64,000 nt of DNA from Verrucomicrobiota bacterium (GTDB taxonomy: Bacteria > Verrucomicrobiota > Verrucomicrobiia > Limisphaerales > JAEYXS01), in assembly GCA_023431185.1 (NCBI GenBank), contig JAEYXS010000080.1, positions 1-64,000 on the forward strand, in the 5' to 3' direction. Each line of letters opens with the position of its first letter. The first letter of the stretch is position 1. Of the stretch, positions 8,290-16,195 are shown in pieces. The position numbers were made by a program, and so were the translations under genes. The notes below the pieces were generated by a model. It was not told the DNA's origin and did no database searches. It was given only the letters and a program-made list of their open reading frames with translations.

Positions 8290-9735
8290 ATGAAGCTTTC
8301 CTTCAGCCAGTATCAGCTCGACGGTTTTTTTGACGAAATGTTCTCCGCGCCGCATAAGGTGCGGCCCCATTACCGTCGCCTTCAGGAGCGTTTCCAGAAA
8401 CTCACCAATGAGGACATGGAGCAGCGCCGCCAGATGGCCGATCTCTCGTTCCTGAACCAGGGCATCACCTTCACCGTTTACAGCGACAACCAGGGCACCG
8501 AGCGCATCTTCCCCTTCGACCTCGTCCCGCGCATCATCCCCGCGAAGGAGTGGGAACGCATCGAGCTGGGTCTCGTGCAGCGCATCACGGCGTTGAATCT
8601 TTTCCTGCACGACATCTACCACGGCCAGATGATCTTGAAGGACGGCATCATCCCGCGTCACTTCGTGGAAGAGGCCAAGCACTTCCGGCCCGAATTGATG
8701 GGCTTCGACGTGCCGCGCAACATCTACATCCACATCTGCGGTACCGATCTCGTACGCGATGATTCCGGCCAATACCTCGTGCTGGAAGACAACGGCCGTT
8801 GCCCCAGCGGTGTTTCTTACGTCTTGGAGAATCGCCAGACGCTCAAGCGCGTGTTCCCGAATCTCTTCGAGACGTACAGCGTGCGTCCGGTGGAGCACTA
8901 CACGGAGGAGTTGCTGAAGTTGCTGCAATACATCGCACCACACGGCAAGCCGAATCCGACCGTGGCCGTGCTCACGCCGGGTATCTACAACAGCGCGTAT
9001 TTCGAGCATTCCTTCCTCGCGCGGCAGATGGGTGTGGAGATCGTGGAAGGCCGCGACTTGGTCGTTCGCGACAATCACGTCTTCATGCGCACGACGAAGG
9101 GTCTGCAAGCGGTGGATGTGATCTATCGCCGTATCGATGACGATTTCCTGGACCCGCAAGTGTTCCGGCGTGATTCCATGCTCGGCGTGCCCGGCATCGT
9201 GGGCGCGTATCGTGCGGGCAACGTGTCGCTGGCGAACGCCATCGGCACCGGCGTGGCGGATGACAAGGTGATGTATTACTTCGTGCCCCGCATGATCAAG
9301 TATTACCTCGACCAGGATCCGATCTTGCCGAATGTGCCGACGTATCTCGCGAGCGAACCGGAAGACATGAAGTACATCATGGACAACCTGCCGAAGCTCG
9401 TGGTGAAGGCCGCGAATGAAGCGGGCGGTTACGGCATGATGGTGGGCCCGCACGCGGATACGAAGACGATCGAGAAATTCCGCAAGCTGGTGAAGGCTGA
9501 TCCGCGCAACTACATCGCGCAACCGACCCTCGGTCTCTCGCGCCACCCCTGCTGGGTGGATGGAAACTTCGAGGGCCGCCACATCGATCTGCGCCCGTAT
9601 GTGCTCTATGGCGAGAAGGTGAGCATCATCCCCGGCGGATTGACACGCGTGGCTTTGAAGAAGGGTTCGCTCGTCGTGAACTCTTCGCAGGGCGGCGGCA
9701 GCAAAGACACGTGGGTGCTGGACGGAGACGAATAA
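8290..9735 (+). CDS. Circularly permuted ATP-grasp protein (DUF404/DUF407 type)
   Basis: 481 residues, the usual length for this family. It opens with the characteristic FDEMF near the N-terminus, then FDLVPRIIPAKEW, a nucleotide-site segment YLVLEDNGRCPSGVSYVLEN, and the C-terminal part DNLPKLVVKAANEAGGYGM with HIDLRPYVLYG and GGLTRVAL. These proteins are predicted ATP-dependent ligases of unknown substrate and almost always lie beside an alpha-E (DUF403) protein, as here 12 bases downstream. The transglutaminase-like gene often found in the cluster is absent from this window. Confidence 0.9.
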   Translation: MKLSFSQYQLDGFFDEMFSAPHKVRPHYRRLQERFQKLTNEDMEQRRQMADLSFLNQGITFTVYSDNQGTERIFPFDLVPRIIPAKEWERIELGLVQRITALNLFLHDIYHGQMILKDGIIPRHFVEEAKHFRPELMGFDVPRNIYIHICGTDLVRDDSGQYLVLEDNGRCPSGVSYVLENRQTLKRVFPNLFETYSVRPVEHYTEELLKLLQYIAPHGKPNPTVAVLTPGIYNSAYFEHSFLARQMGVEIVEGRDLVVRDNHVFMRTTKGLQAVDVIYRRIDDDFLDPQVFRRDSMLGVPGIVGAYRAGNVSLANAIGTGVADDKVMYYFVPRMIKYYLDQDPILPNVPTYLASEPEDMKYIMDNLPKLVVKAANEAGGYGMMVGPHADTKTIEKFRKLVKADPRNYIAQPTLGLSRHPCWVDGNFEGRHIDLRPYVLYGEKVSIIPGGLTRVALKKGSLVVNSSQGGGSKDTWVLDGDE

Positions 9736-9747
9736 AATTTTTCACGT

Positions 9748-10746
9748 ATGTTAAGCCGAGTTGCTGATGGTCTCTACTGGATGGGTCGCTACGTGGAACG
9801 CGCGGAGAACGTGGCGCGCCTCGTGGACATCAACCTGCAATTGATGCTGGATGTGCCGGCGCAACAGGCCGCGCTCATGGCGAAAGACTGGCTCCCCATC
9901 GTCGCCTGTTTCGGTGATGAGGAAGAGTTCCGCAAGAAGCACACCAAGGCCGAGGTGCAGGATGTGATCGAGTTCATCGTGTTCGATCGCGACCACACGA
10001 ATTCCGTGGTGGGCAGCCTTTGCGCCGCGCGCGAGAACGCCCGCACCATCCGCGAGCAGATCACCTCCGAGATGTGGGAGGAGCTGAACCGCACGTATCT
10101 CTGGCTCACGAGCAAGGGCGCGCGCCAGGCCTTCGAGCGCAACCAGTACGATTTCTTCCAGCGCGTCATCCAGTCGCTGCAATTGTTCGGCGGCATCACG
10201 AACACGACCATGCTTCATGGCGAAGCGTGGGACTTCATCCAGATGGGCAAGCATCTCGAGCGCGCGGACAAGACCACGCGCATCCTGGACAGCGAGTTCC
10301 ACCTGATGAAGCCGTTCAACAAGACTTCCGGTGACAGCCTCCTGCAATGGTTCGCCGTGCTGCGCATGTGCAGCGCGCGGCAGACGTATCAGCGCATCTA
10401 CGGTGCCGGTGTGCAACCGATGAAGGTGGCGGAGTTACTGTTGCTGAATGCCGATGTGCCGCGCTCCGTGCTCTTTTGCCTGCGTCATGCGGATGAATCG
10501 CTGCGCCGCATCTCCGGTGTCGCACCCGGAAGATTTTCGAATCGCGCGGAACAGTTGAGCGGCCGCTTCCTCGCGGAGCTGACCTTCAGCAGCATCAGCG
10601 AGATCTACAGCAAGGGTCTGCACAAGGCGATGGATGATCTGCAGATCCGCTTCAACCAGATCAGCGCGGAATTTTATTCCACCTACATCAACCACACCGA
10701 GCCGGAGATCGTCATCCTGCCGGAGCCCGTGCAGCAGCAACAGTAG
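9748..10746 (+). CDS. Alpha-E domain protein (DUF403)
   Basis: A 332-residue all-helical protein with the family opening MLSRVADGLYWMGRYVERAE, followed by NVARLVDINLQLML and later TSKGARQAFERNQYDFFQRV. It forms a two-gene operon with the preceding ATP-grasp gene. The pair is widespread and probably carries out one peptide- or amide-ligation related function; the biochemistry is not established. A terminator follows at 10837-10870. Confidence 0.9.
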   Translation: MLSRVADGLYWMGRYVERAENVARLVDINLQLMLDVPAQQAALMAKDWLPIVACFGDEEEFRKKHTKAEVQDVIEFIVFDRDHTNSVVGSLCAARENARTIREQITSEMWEELNRTYLWLTSKGARQAFERNQYDFFQRVIQSLQLFGGITNTTMLHGEAWDFIQMGKHLERADKTTRILDSEFHLMKPFNKTSGDSLLQWFAVLRMCSARQTYQRIYGAGVQPMKVAELLLLNADVPRSVLFCLRHADESLRRISGVAPGRFSNRAEQLSGRFLAELTFSSISEIYSKGLHKAMDDLQIRFNQISAEFYSTYINHTEPEIVILPEPVQQQQ

Positions 10747-10836
10747 TGCGGTGTGGCGAGGCACTAGGCCCGCGCCAGCTTCCCGTCGGCAGTCTGCGAC
10801 CTCCACCGCACCCACCCTTTCCTCACCTTGGAAGCC

Positions 10837-10870
10837 ACCTCGGCACTTGTACATAAGTGCCGAGGTTTTC
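10837..10870 (+). terminator. Rho-independent terminator of the ATP-grasp/alpha-E operon
   Basis: Perfect 12-bp stem ACCTCGGCACTT (10837-10848) with AAGTGCCGAGGT (10855-10866), 6-base loop, then a short T tract. It lies 90 bases after the alpha-E stop. Confidence 0.75.
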
Positions 10871-10986
10871 TACCAATTCCCTCCTTTGGACCCGGGCAGC
10901 CACCGGAACTGACCACCGCCGCTTCTTCGCCGGAATGTTACGTGTGCGTATTGCACGCGTGCGTTTCTTCGGCTACTTTTGCTCCC

Positions 10987-11772
10987 ATGAAACTCAACAC
11001 GCTTCTCGTAGCTCTCTCATTGTTGTGCGTCGGCTGGAGCGCCTCCGCCGCCGTCCAGGCCAAGGCCGTGGAATACAAGGAAGGCGATACCGTGCTGGAA
11101 GGCTGGCACGCGTATGATGACTCCGTGAAAGGCAAACGTCCGGCCGTGCTGGTGGTCCATCAGTGGAAAGGCCTCGGCGATTACGAGAAGAAGCGCGCGG
11201 AGATGCTCGCGCAGCTCGGCTACAATGTCTTCTGCGTGGACATCTACGGCAAGGGCATCCGCCCGAGCGCGCCGAAGGATTCCGCCGCCATGGCCGGCAA
11301 ATACAAGAGCGACCGCGCCCTGCTGCGCAAACGGGTGAATGCCGGTCTCGCCGTGCTGGCCAAGAATGATCTCACCGATACCGGCAAGGTCGCCGCCCTC
11401 GGCTATTGCTTCGGCGGCACCACGGTGCTCGAGCTGGCCCGCAGCGGTGCCAAGGTGAATGGCGTCGTCAGTTTCCACGGCGGCCTCAGCACGCCGCCGC
11501 CGGAGGACGCGAAGAATATCAAGGGCAAGGTGCTCGTTCTCCACGGTGCCGATGACCCGCATGTGCCCCCGGCCGAGGTCGCGGGCTTCGAGAAGGAGAT
11601 GCGCGATGCCAAGGTGGATTGGCAACTGGTCGCCTACGGCAATGCCGTGCACAGCTTCACCCATTGGGATGCCGGTAACGATAACTCCAAGGGTGCCGCC
11701 TATAACGAAAAAGCTGACAAACGCTCTTGGGAAGCCATGAAAGTCTTCTTTTCTGAGATTTTCGCCAAATAG
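10987..11772 (+). CDS. Exported dienelactone hydrolase family protein
   Basis: 261 residues starting at ATG 10987 with a signal peptide (MKLNTLLVALSLLCVGWSAS, cleavage near SAA). The alpha/beta-hydrolase core has the dienelactone-hydrolase triad: nucleophile Cys141 in GYCFGG, Asp in HGADDPHVP (near 190) and His222 in VHSFTH. Also typical are VVHQWKGL and VFCVDIYGKG. An exported DLH-like enzyme probably cleaves an ester or lactone; the substrate is unknown. The frame is open upstream, but only this start gives a signal peptide. It is flanked by terminators, so monocistronic. Confidence 0.88.
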   Translation: MKLNTLLVALSLLCVGWSASAAVQAKAVEYKEGDTVLEGWHAYDDSVKGKRPAVLVVHQWKGLGDYEKKRAEMLAQLGYNVFCVDIYGKGIRPSAPKDSAAMAGKYKSDRALLRKRVNAGLAVLAKNDLTDTGKVAALGYCFGGTTVLELARSGAKVNGVVSFHGGLSTPPPEDAKNIKGKVLVLHGADDPHVPPAEVAGFEKEMRDAKVDWQLVAYGNAVHSFTHWDAGNDNSKGAAYNEKADKRSWEAMKVFFSEIFAK

Positions 11773-11794
11773 GTTTGAGAATTGAATTAACGAT

Positions 11795-11828
11795 AACGCC
11801 ACCAGCTTCAAAGTTGGTGGCGTTTTTA
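11795..11828 (+). terminator. Rho-independent terminator of the dienelactone hydrolase gene
   Basis: The stem AACGCCACCAG (11795-11805) pairs with TTGGTGGCGTT (11814-11824) through one G-U pair, followed by TTTATT. It lies 22 bases after the stop codon. Confidence 0.8.
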
Positions 11829-11999
11829 TTTATTATGCACAACTATTTGACTATCAGTCAGTTGTGATTATATGGGGTGCTTATCCCAAAACTTGGGCTT
11901 AACTTATTTTGCCTCATTCCTTAAACTGGCATTTGACTCGCTCTATCTCAAGCCTAGGTTGGTCAGCGAATGCTAGACCGTGTGAGAGGGAGCAAACGT

Positions 12000-12452
12000 A
12001 TGGCGCAAACGTTTTTGTTGATCGTGCTCGCATTCATCGCCCTGCGGGTGGTGATTGCGGTCGTTTCACCGAAAGCCATCAAGATTCGTCCCACGGATGG
12101 TCAGTTGCCCGATTGCCCCGATACGCCAAATTGCGTCAGCAGCCAGGCGGAGCGGGCCGATCAAAAAGTGGAGCCCTTGAAGTTCTCCTGCCCTACGGAA
12201 GAAGCCATGCTCCGCTTGAAGCTCGCTGTGGATGCCCTGCCAGGCACGAAAGTGATGAAGGACGACCGCATCTACATGCACGTGGAGTTCAAGACGCTGG
12301 TATTCGGCTTCGTCGATGATGTGGAGTTTCTGATCGATGAGAACAAGAAGCTAATTCACATACGTTCCGCCTCGCGGCTTGGTTACTCGGACCTCGGCAC
12401 CAATCGTCGCCGGGTGGAAGCCATCCGGCGTTTATTTGAGACGGTGAAGTAG
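12000..12452 (+). CDS. DUF1499 domain protein, membrane-anchored
   Basis: 150 residues. An N-terminal hydrophobic helix (TFLLIVLAFIALRVVIAVV) is followed by the DUF1499 signature LPDCPDTPNCVSSQA, with its Cys pair, and the closing IHIRSASRLGYSDLGTNRRR. The start is set at ATG 12000 because GAGGGAG lies at proper distance upstream. The family is uncharacterised. It is the last gene before the repeat- and parS-rich gap at 12453-13081. Confidence 0.85.
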   Translation: MAQTFLLIVLAFIALRVVIAVVSPKAIKIRPTDGQLPDCPDTPNCVSSQAERADQKVEPLKFSCPTEEAMLRLKLAVDALPGTKVMKDDRIYMHVEFKTLVFGFVDDVEFLIDENKKLIHIRSASRLGYSDLGTNRRRVEAIRRLFETVK

Positions 12453-12458
12453 GCGAAG

Positions 12459-12554
12459 AGAAGGATTTGGCCCGCTAAAGGCGCGAAAAAGCGGGAATAA
12501 AAGGGAAACGGGGCCTGTGGTTCAAGACATGGGTAACACTTCCAAGGTTGAATG
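12459..12554 (-). repeat. Long intergenic repeat, copy A (inverted)
   Basis: Copy A runs from near GGCCCGCTAAAGGCGCG through GTGGTTCAAGACATG to AACACTTCCAAGGTTGAA. Its reverse complement matches copy C (about 12866-12950) nearly end to end and copy B (12625-12740) more loosely. It contains no gene. The boundaries are estimates by eye. Confidence 0.7.
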
Positions 12555-12561
12555 ATCCCAT

Positions 12562-12577
12562 TGTTCCATGTGGAACA
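12562..12577. promoter_or_regulatory. parS-like site 1 (one mismatch)
   Basis: TGTTCCATGTGGAACA, one base from the perfect palindrome TGTTCCACGTGGAACA found three more times nearby. The chromosomal ParB-binding consensus is TGTTNCACGTGAAACA. See the other sites at 12771, 13065 and 14406. Confidence 0.6.
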
Positions 12578-12624
12578 ATCCAGCAGGTGCTAACTATAGT
12601 ATGTATAGTATGAGGTGATCTCCT

Positions 12625-12740
12625 CCTTGGAGTGTTACCTATGTCCAGACCCACGCCTTTGTCTCCCTGTTTCGCGCCTTTAGCGGGCCAACCCTCTCCC
12701 TTCCTAATCCGTGTAATCTGTGTTTAATCCGTGGCTAACC
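12625..12740 (+). repeat. Long intergenic repeat, copy B
   Basis: Copy B starts at TTGGAGTGTTACCTATGTCC, passes through CGCGCCTTTAGCGGGCCAA and ends in the phrase ATCCGTGTAATCTGTGTTTA. It has the same orientation as copy C and is inverted relative to copy A. Confidence 0.7.
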
Positions 12741-12770
12741 ACCGGTTCCACCTCCGTGCTGAGTCAAAAA

Positions 12771-12786
12771 TGTTCCACGTGGAACA
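12771..12786. promoter_or_regulatory. parS-like site 2
   Basis: Perfect 16-base palindrome TGTTCCACGTGGAACA, a good match to the ParB-binding parS consensus and to the GTTCCACGTGGAAC form used by some bacteria. Confidence 0.75.
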
Positions 12787-12865
12787 CCAGGTTTAATGCG
12801 GTAACCCAGAGAGGAGGGTTTAGCCACAGATGAAACACGGATCACACAGATTTAGAGTGGGGTTG

Positions 12866-12990
12866 TTCAACCTTGGAAGTGTTACCTATGTCCTGAACCA
12901 CAGGGCTCCGTTTTCCTATATTCCTGCTTCTCGCGTCTTTAGCGGGCCAACCCTCTCCTTCCCCAATCCGTGTGATCCGTGTTCAATTTC
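12866..12990 (+). repeat. Long intergenic repeat, copy C
   Basis: Copy C starts at TTCAACCTTGGAAGTGTTAC, passes CGCGTCTTTAGCGGGCCAA and ends in ATCCGTGTGATCCGTGTTC. With copy A it forms an inverted pair of about 85 bp separated by about 310 bp. A palindromic phrase CCCCGGCTTTAGTCGGGG follows near 12991-13008. Confidence 0.7.
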
Positions 12991-13064
12991 ACCCCGGCTT
13001 TAGTCGGGGCCGTGGCTAACGTCTCCCTATCACCGTGCCCTCAGTGCCTCCGTGGTTCACCAAA

Positions 13065-13080
13065 TGTTCCACGTGGAACA
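13065..13080. promoter_or_regulatory. parS-like site 3
   Basis: Perfect TGTTCCACGTGGAACA, lying directly against the 3' end of mnmG (13082). Third member of the cluster. Confidence 0.75.
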
Positions 13081-13081
13081 A

Positions 13082-15124
13082 TCACAGATCCCCACAGCAG
13101 GAGTTGTGGCCGCTCGGCCCCTCAAAGTGCTCGGCCGCGCCGCAAGTATCCGTGTCATCCCCGCAGGCCGCAGTCGGGACCTTAACGGGTGCAGTCGGCG
13201 GGATGGGCACCGGATTGCCCGCTTCGCCGCCTTGACCACCCCGCTTCATGGCGACCATGAGCAAAGTAACATCCGCCGGGGAGATGCCAGAGATACGGAG
13301 CGCCTGACCGAGGGTAGCCGGCTGAATCTTCGTCAGCTTCTGACGCGCCTCGGTGCGGAGGCTGGGAATCTTTGCGTAGTCCAGCCACGGCGGAATCTGC
13401 TTATCCTCCATGGTGCGGAACTTGGCGACCTCTTCCTCCTGGCGTTCGATGTAGCCCGAGTACTTATGGAGGATATCGATCTGCTCAATGACCTCCGCGC
13501 TCAGGGCGGCGTTCTGATTCTCGGCGGGCAAATCCTTATAGGTCACCTCCGGCCGCAGGAGCATCTGGGAAAGTGTGAGCGTGCCGATGCGCACGGACTT
13601 CAGGCGCGCCATCTCTTCGTCGATGCTCTGCTGCTTCGCCACGAACTGGTCGTAGTTCCGCTTCGGCAGGAGACCGATGTCGTAGCCGAGTTGGGACAGG
13701 CGCGCATCGCAGTTATCCTGGCGCAAGAGCAGGCGATACTCCGCGCGAGAGGTGAACATCCGATACGGCTCTGTGGTGCCCTTCGTGATGAGGTCATCGA
13801 TCAAGACACCGATGTAAGCCTGGTCCCGACGCAGCACGATGGCTTCCTTATTCTGGACCCGGCGCGCGGCGTTGATACCCGCCATAAGTCCTTGTGCCCC
13901 AGCCTCTTCGTAGCCAGACGTGCCATTGATTTGCCCCGCGAGGAACAGGTTCCGGCACACCTTGGTTTCCAAGGACGGATGGAGCTGCGTGGGATAGGAA
14001 AAGTCGTATTCCACCGCGTAGGCGGGGCGAAGAATCTCGGCGTTTTCGCAGCCGATGATGGACTTCACCATCTCCACTTGCACCTCGAAAGGCAGGCAGG
14101 TGGAGAAGCCGTTCACGTAAATCTCGTCCGTGCTGATGCCCTCGGGCTCGAGGAAAATCTGGTGCCGTTCCTTCTCGGCGAAGCGCACAATCTTGTCCTC
14201 GATGGACGGGCAATAGCGCGGGCCGACGCCTTCGATCACACCGGAATACATCGGGGACTTGTGCAGGTTCGCGCGGATCAGCTCGGCAGTTTTATCCGAA
14301 GTATAGGTGATGAAACAGTTCATCTGACCGTTGATACGGTCGAGGATGGAACCGGGCGGATACTTGCCGTTCGAGTGGCCGACGTCGCGCGGGTTGATGC
14401 CCGAATGTTCCACGTGGAACAAATCGTCCTTCCAATAGGTGAAGTACGGCACCGGCTCATCGCCGTCCTGCTTCTCGGTCTTGCTGAAATCAATCGTGCG
14501 GCTGAGCAGCCGCGGGGGCGTGCCGGTGTTGAGGCGACCGAGTTCCACACCGAGTTCTTTGAGCGAACCAGACAAACCCATCGCGGCCGCTTCACCGGCG
14601 CGACCGCCCTGTTGCTGGGTGCTGCCGATGTGCATGAGCCCGCGCAGGAACGTCCCGGTAGTGATCACCACCGTCTTGCCGAGATACTGCACACCGAGCG
14701 TCGTCTCCACGCCATACACCTCGCCATCGCGGAAAAGGAGCTTCGCGGCCTGGCCTTGCTTGATGTCCAGATTCTCCTGGCGTTCGCAGACCCACTTCAT
14801 GCGGAACTGGTAGGCCTTCTTATCGCACTGCGCCCGGGGTGCCCAGACGGACGGGCCCTTCTTGGTATTGAGCATGCGGAACTGCAAGCCCGTCATGTCC
14901 GTGCACTTGCCCATCTCGCCGCCGAGGGCATCGATCTCCCGCGTGAGATGCCCCTTGGCCAGGCCGCCGATGGCCGGATTGCAAGACATCTGGCCGATGG
15001 TATCGGCATTGATCGTGAGCATGAGCGTGCTGGCCCCCGTGCGCGCCGCCGCCAAAGCAGCCTCGACACCAGCGTGCCCGGAGCCCACCACAATCACCTC
15101 AAACTGACGCGGATAAACGAACAT
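13082..15124 (-). CDS. mnmG: tRNA uridine-5-carboxymethylaminomethyl modification enzyme MnmG
   Basis: FAD-dependent enzyme that, with MnmE, modifies U34 of certain tRNAs. The FAD-binding start FEVIVVGSGHAGVEAA is followed by MSCNPAIGGLAKGHL, GPSVWAPRAQCDK, LNTGTPPR, LFLAGQINGTSGYEEA, and the helical end LRISGISPADVTLL. At 680 residues it exceeds the usual ~630: after the canonical end comes a tail of about 50 residues rich in Gly, Pro, Ala and Cys (ending SGHNSCCGDL). A perfect parS-like site lies inside the gene and encodes FHVEH. mnmG often lies near the replication origin and parAB, but mnmE, rsmG and parAB are not in view. Confidence 0.95.
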   Translation of the reverse strand: MFVYPRQFEVIVVGSGHAGVEAALAAARTGASTLMLTINADTIGQMSCNPAIGGLAKGHLTREIDALGGEMGKCTDMTGLQFRMLNTKKGPSVWAPRAQCDKKAYQFRMKWVCERQENLDIKQGQAAKLLFRDGEVYGVETTLGVQYLGKTVVITTGTFLRGLMHIGSTQQQGGRAGEAAAMGLSGSLKELGVELGRLNTGTPPRLLSRTIDFSKTEKQDGDEPVPYFTYWKDDLFHVEHSGINPRDVGHSNGKYPPGSILDRINGQMNCFITYTSDKTAELIRANLHKSPMYSGVIEGVGPRYCPSIEDKIVRFAEKERHQIFLEPEGISTDEIYVNGFSTCLPFEVQVEMVKSIIGCENAEILRPAYAVEYDFSYPTQLHPSLETKVCRNLFLAGQINGTSGYEEAGAQGLMAGINAARRVQNKEAIVLRRDQAYIGVLIDDLITKGTTEPYRMFTSRAEYRLLLRQDNCDARLSQLGYDIGLLPKRNYDQFVAKQQSIDEEMARLKSVRIGTLTLSQMLLRPEVTYKDLPAENQNAALSAEVIEQIDILHKYSGYIERQEEEVAKFRTMEDKQIPPWLDYAKIPSLRTEARQKLTKIQPATLGQALRISGISPADVTLLMVAMKRGGQGGEAGNPVPIPPTAPVKVPTAACGDDTDTCGAAEHFEGPSGHNSCCGDL
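14406..14421. promoter_or_regulatory. parS-like site 4, inside mnmG
   Basis: Perfect TGTTCCACGTGGAACA within the coding sequence; on the minus strand it reads Leu-Phe-His-Val-Glu-His. parS sites inside genes are known in other bacteria. Confidence 0.75.
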
Positions 15125-15189
15125 GTTTTTCGAACTCGTAACGCGTGATGCGCAATGCGTAACTAGTTAACTATTAAATTGTTACAACT

Positions 15190-15441
15190 CTATTCGGTGC
15201 TCGGCGTGCGCCAAATCAAACCGACCACCAAACCCGCCAAAATCAACAACCCACCGGCCACCTGCATAAACCGGGCGAACGTCGTCGTCGCCTTATGTTC
15301 CCGCGCTGGCTGTGTGGAACCTGCCCGCTGCGGCAGCTTGATCCCGAACGTCGTTTCGCCGACATACCTATTCGCCAACGGCGCGAGAGCGATCATGCCC
15401 ACACCCGCCAGAACCAATAGCCCGACGATGATGATTTTCAT
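15190..15441 (-). CDS. Small two-helix membrane protein
   Basis: 83 residues from ATG 15441: an N-terminal hydrophobic helix (IIIVGLLVLAGVGMIALAPL), a polar middle segment with REHKATTTFARFM, and a C-terminal helix (VAGGLLILAGLVVGLIW). No family recognised. It lies 65 bases upstream of mnmG on the same strand and could share its transcript. A TTG codon two codons earlier is an alternative start. Confidence 0.6.
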   Translation of the reverse strand: MKIIIVGLLVLAGVGMIALAPLANRYVGETTFGIKLPQRAGSTQPAREHKATTTFARFMQVAGGLLILAGLVVGLIWRTPSTE

Positions 15442-15643
15442 AGTCAACAGGCCGCCGATTGTGTGCTACCACCCTGCCTCAACGGGCAAGTCAGTGACAC
15501 CTTATCATAACGGAACAGCAGATGGAAACACTGGAAAGGGGAAGTAGAAATCACAATTTCTAACTACGTAAGTTGCACAACGAAAAATTAAGACTCCTCA
15601 AGACAAATGACTCCCCTTAGAATTGCATAATCAAGGTAAACTC

Positions 15644-16192
15644 ATGAGTATCCACGACAAACTCCGATCTTTCTACGGTCACCGCCTCATGCTTCCGTGC
15701 TCAATTCAGGACATTCCTAGAAATAGGTTTGTTGTTTATGTGTTAGTGCATAACAACAATCCAATCGTGGTTGGACACGGGAAAAATAATCGAGCCAAGG
15801 TAATCTTTGACAACGAACAAGTGATCACGCAACACCACTTTAAAGCTTTAACTGTCAGACTATACTGGCTTTTTGGAGAGACCTCTGACCATTTTGAAAG
15901 GTATATCATAGCTTGCGAAAGTAAGGGGGATGCGCAAAAAGAAGAAAAAGCACTCCACAAAACAATAGGCGGAAACTCAACTGCTATCCCAACGCACATC
16001 AAAGAGAAACTTTTTGATGGCATCGCGGAAGATAGCTCTGAACGGATGATTATTAATATGGCGCTGAATTCTTCATTCGGAGGTATTTCCGATATCCGTA
16101 AATGGAGACAAAAAGGCTTTCTGAACGATAGGGTGTGGGAAATAGTCAGCCTTAAGTTAAGAATACAGCACTTGGATGAAAAAAGGCACTAA
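15644..16192 (+). CDS. Hypothetical protein of AT-rich cassette, possible GIY-YIG-like fold
   Basis: 182 residues, start at ATG 15644 preceded by AAGG. Base composition is visibly AT-richer than the neighbours, and codon use (many AAA, AAT, ATT) differs from the flanking genes, which suggests transfer. The N-terminal stretch RFVVYVLVHNNNPIVVGHGK followed by NNRAK resembles the opening of GIY-YIG domains, in which a Y-V-L strand leads to YVGKG and a conserved Arg. Here the second Tyr is Val, so catalysis may be lost or the likeness accidental. It forms a unit with the next gene, whose ATG follows after three bases. Confidence 0.6.
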   Translation: MSIHDKLRSFYGHRLMLPCSIQDIPRNRFVVYVLVHNNNPIVVGHGKNNRAKVIFDNEQVITQHHFKALTVRLYWLFGETSDHFERYIIACESKGDAQKEEKALHKTIGGNSTAIPTHIKEKLFDGIAEDSSERMIINMALNSSFGGISDIRKWRQKGFLNDRVWEIVSLKLRIQHLDEKRH

Positions 16193-16195
16193 CGT

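Noticed and set aside
12453..13081. Possible chromosome origin in the parS-rich gap
   Set aside because: No DnaA boxes of the TTATCCACA type and no AT-rich unwinding region were seen; parS sites alone do not make an origin.
12979..13235. Small open frames in the repeat- and parS-rich gap before mnmG
   Set aside because: They run through repeats and the parS site and overlap the end of mnmG on the other strand.
13052..15148. 698-residue open frame on the plus strand opposite mnmG
   Set aside because: It is the complementary shadow of a certain mnmG gene; its composition is Arg/His/Leu-rich with no family motif.
15448..15643. Attachment site or tRNA at the left border of the AT-rich cassette
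   Set aside because: No tRNA gene, integrase or direct repeat flanking the cassette could be found by eye.
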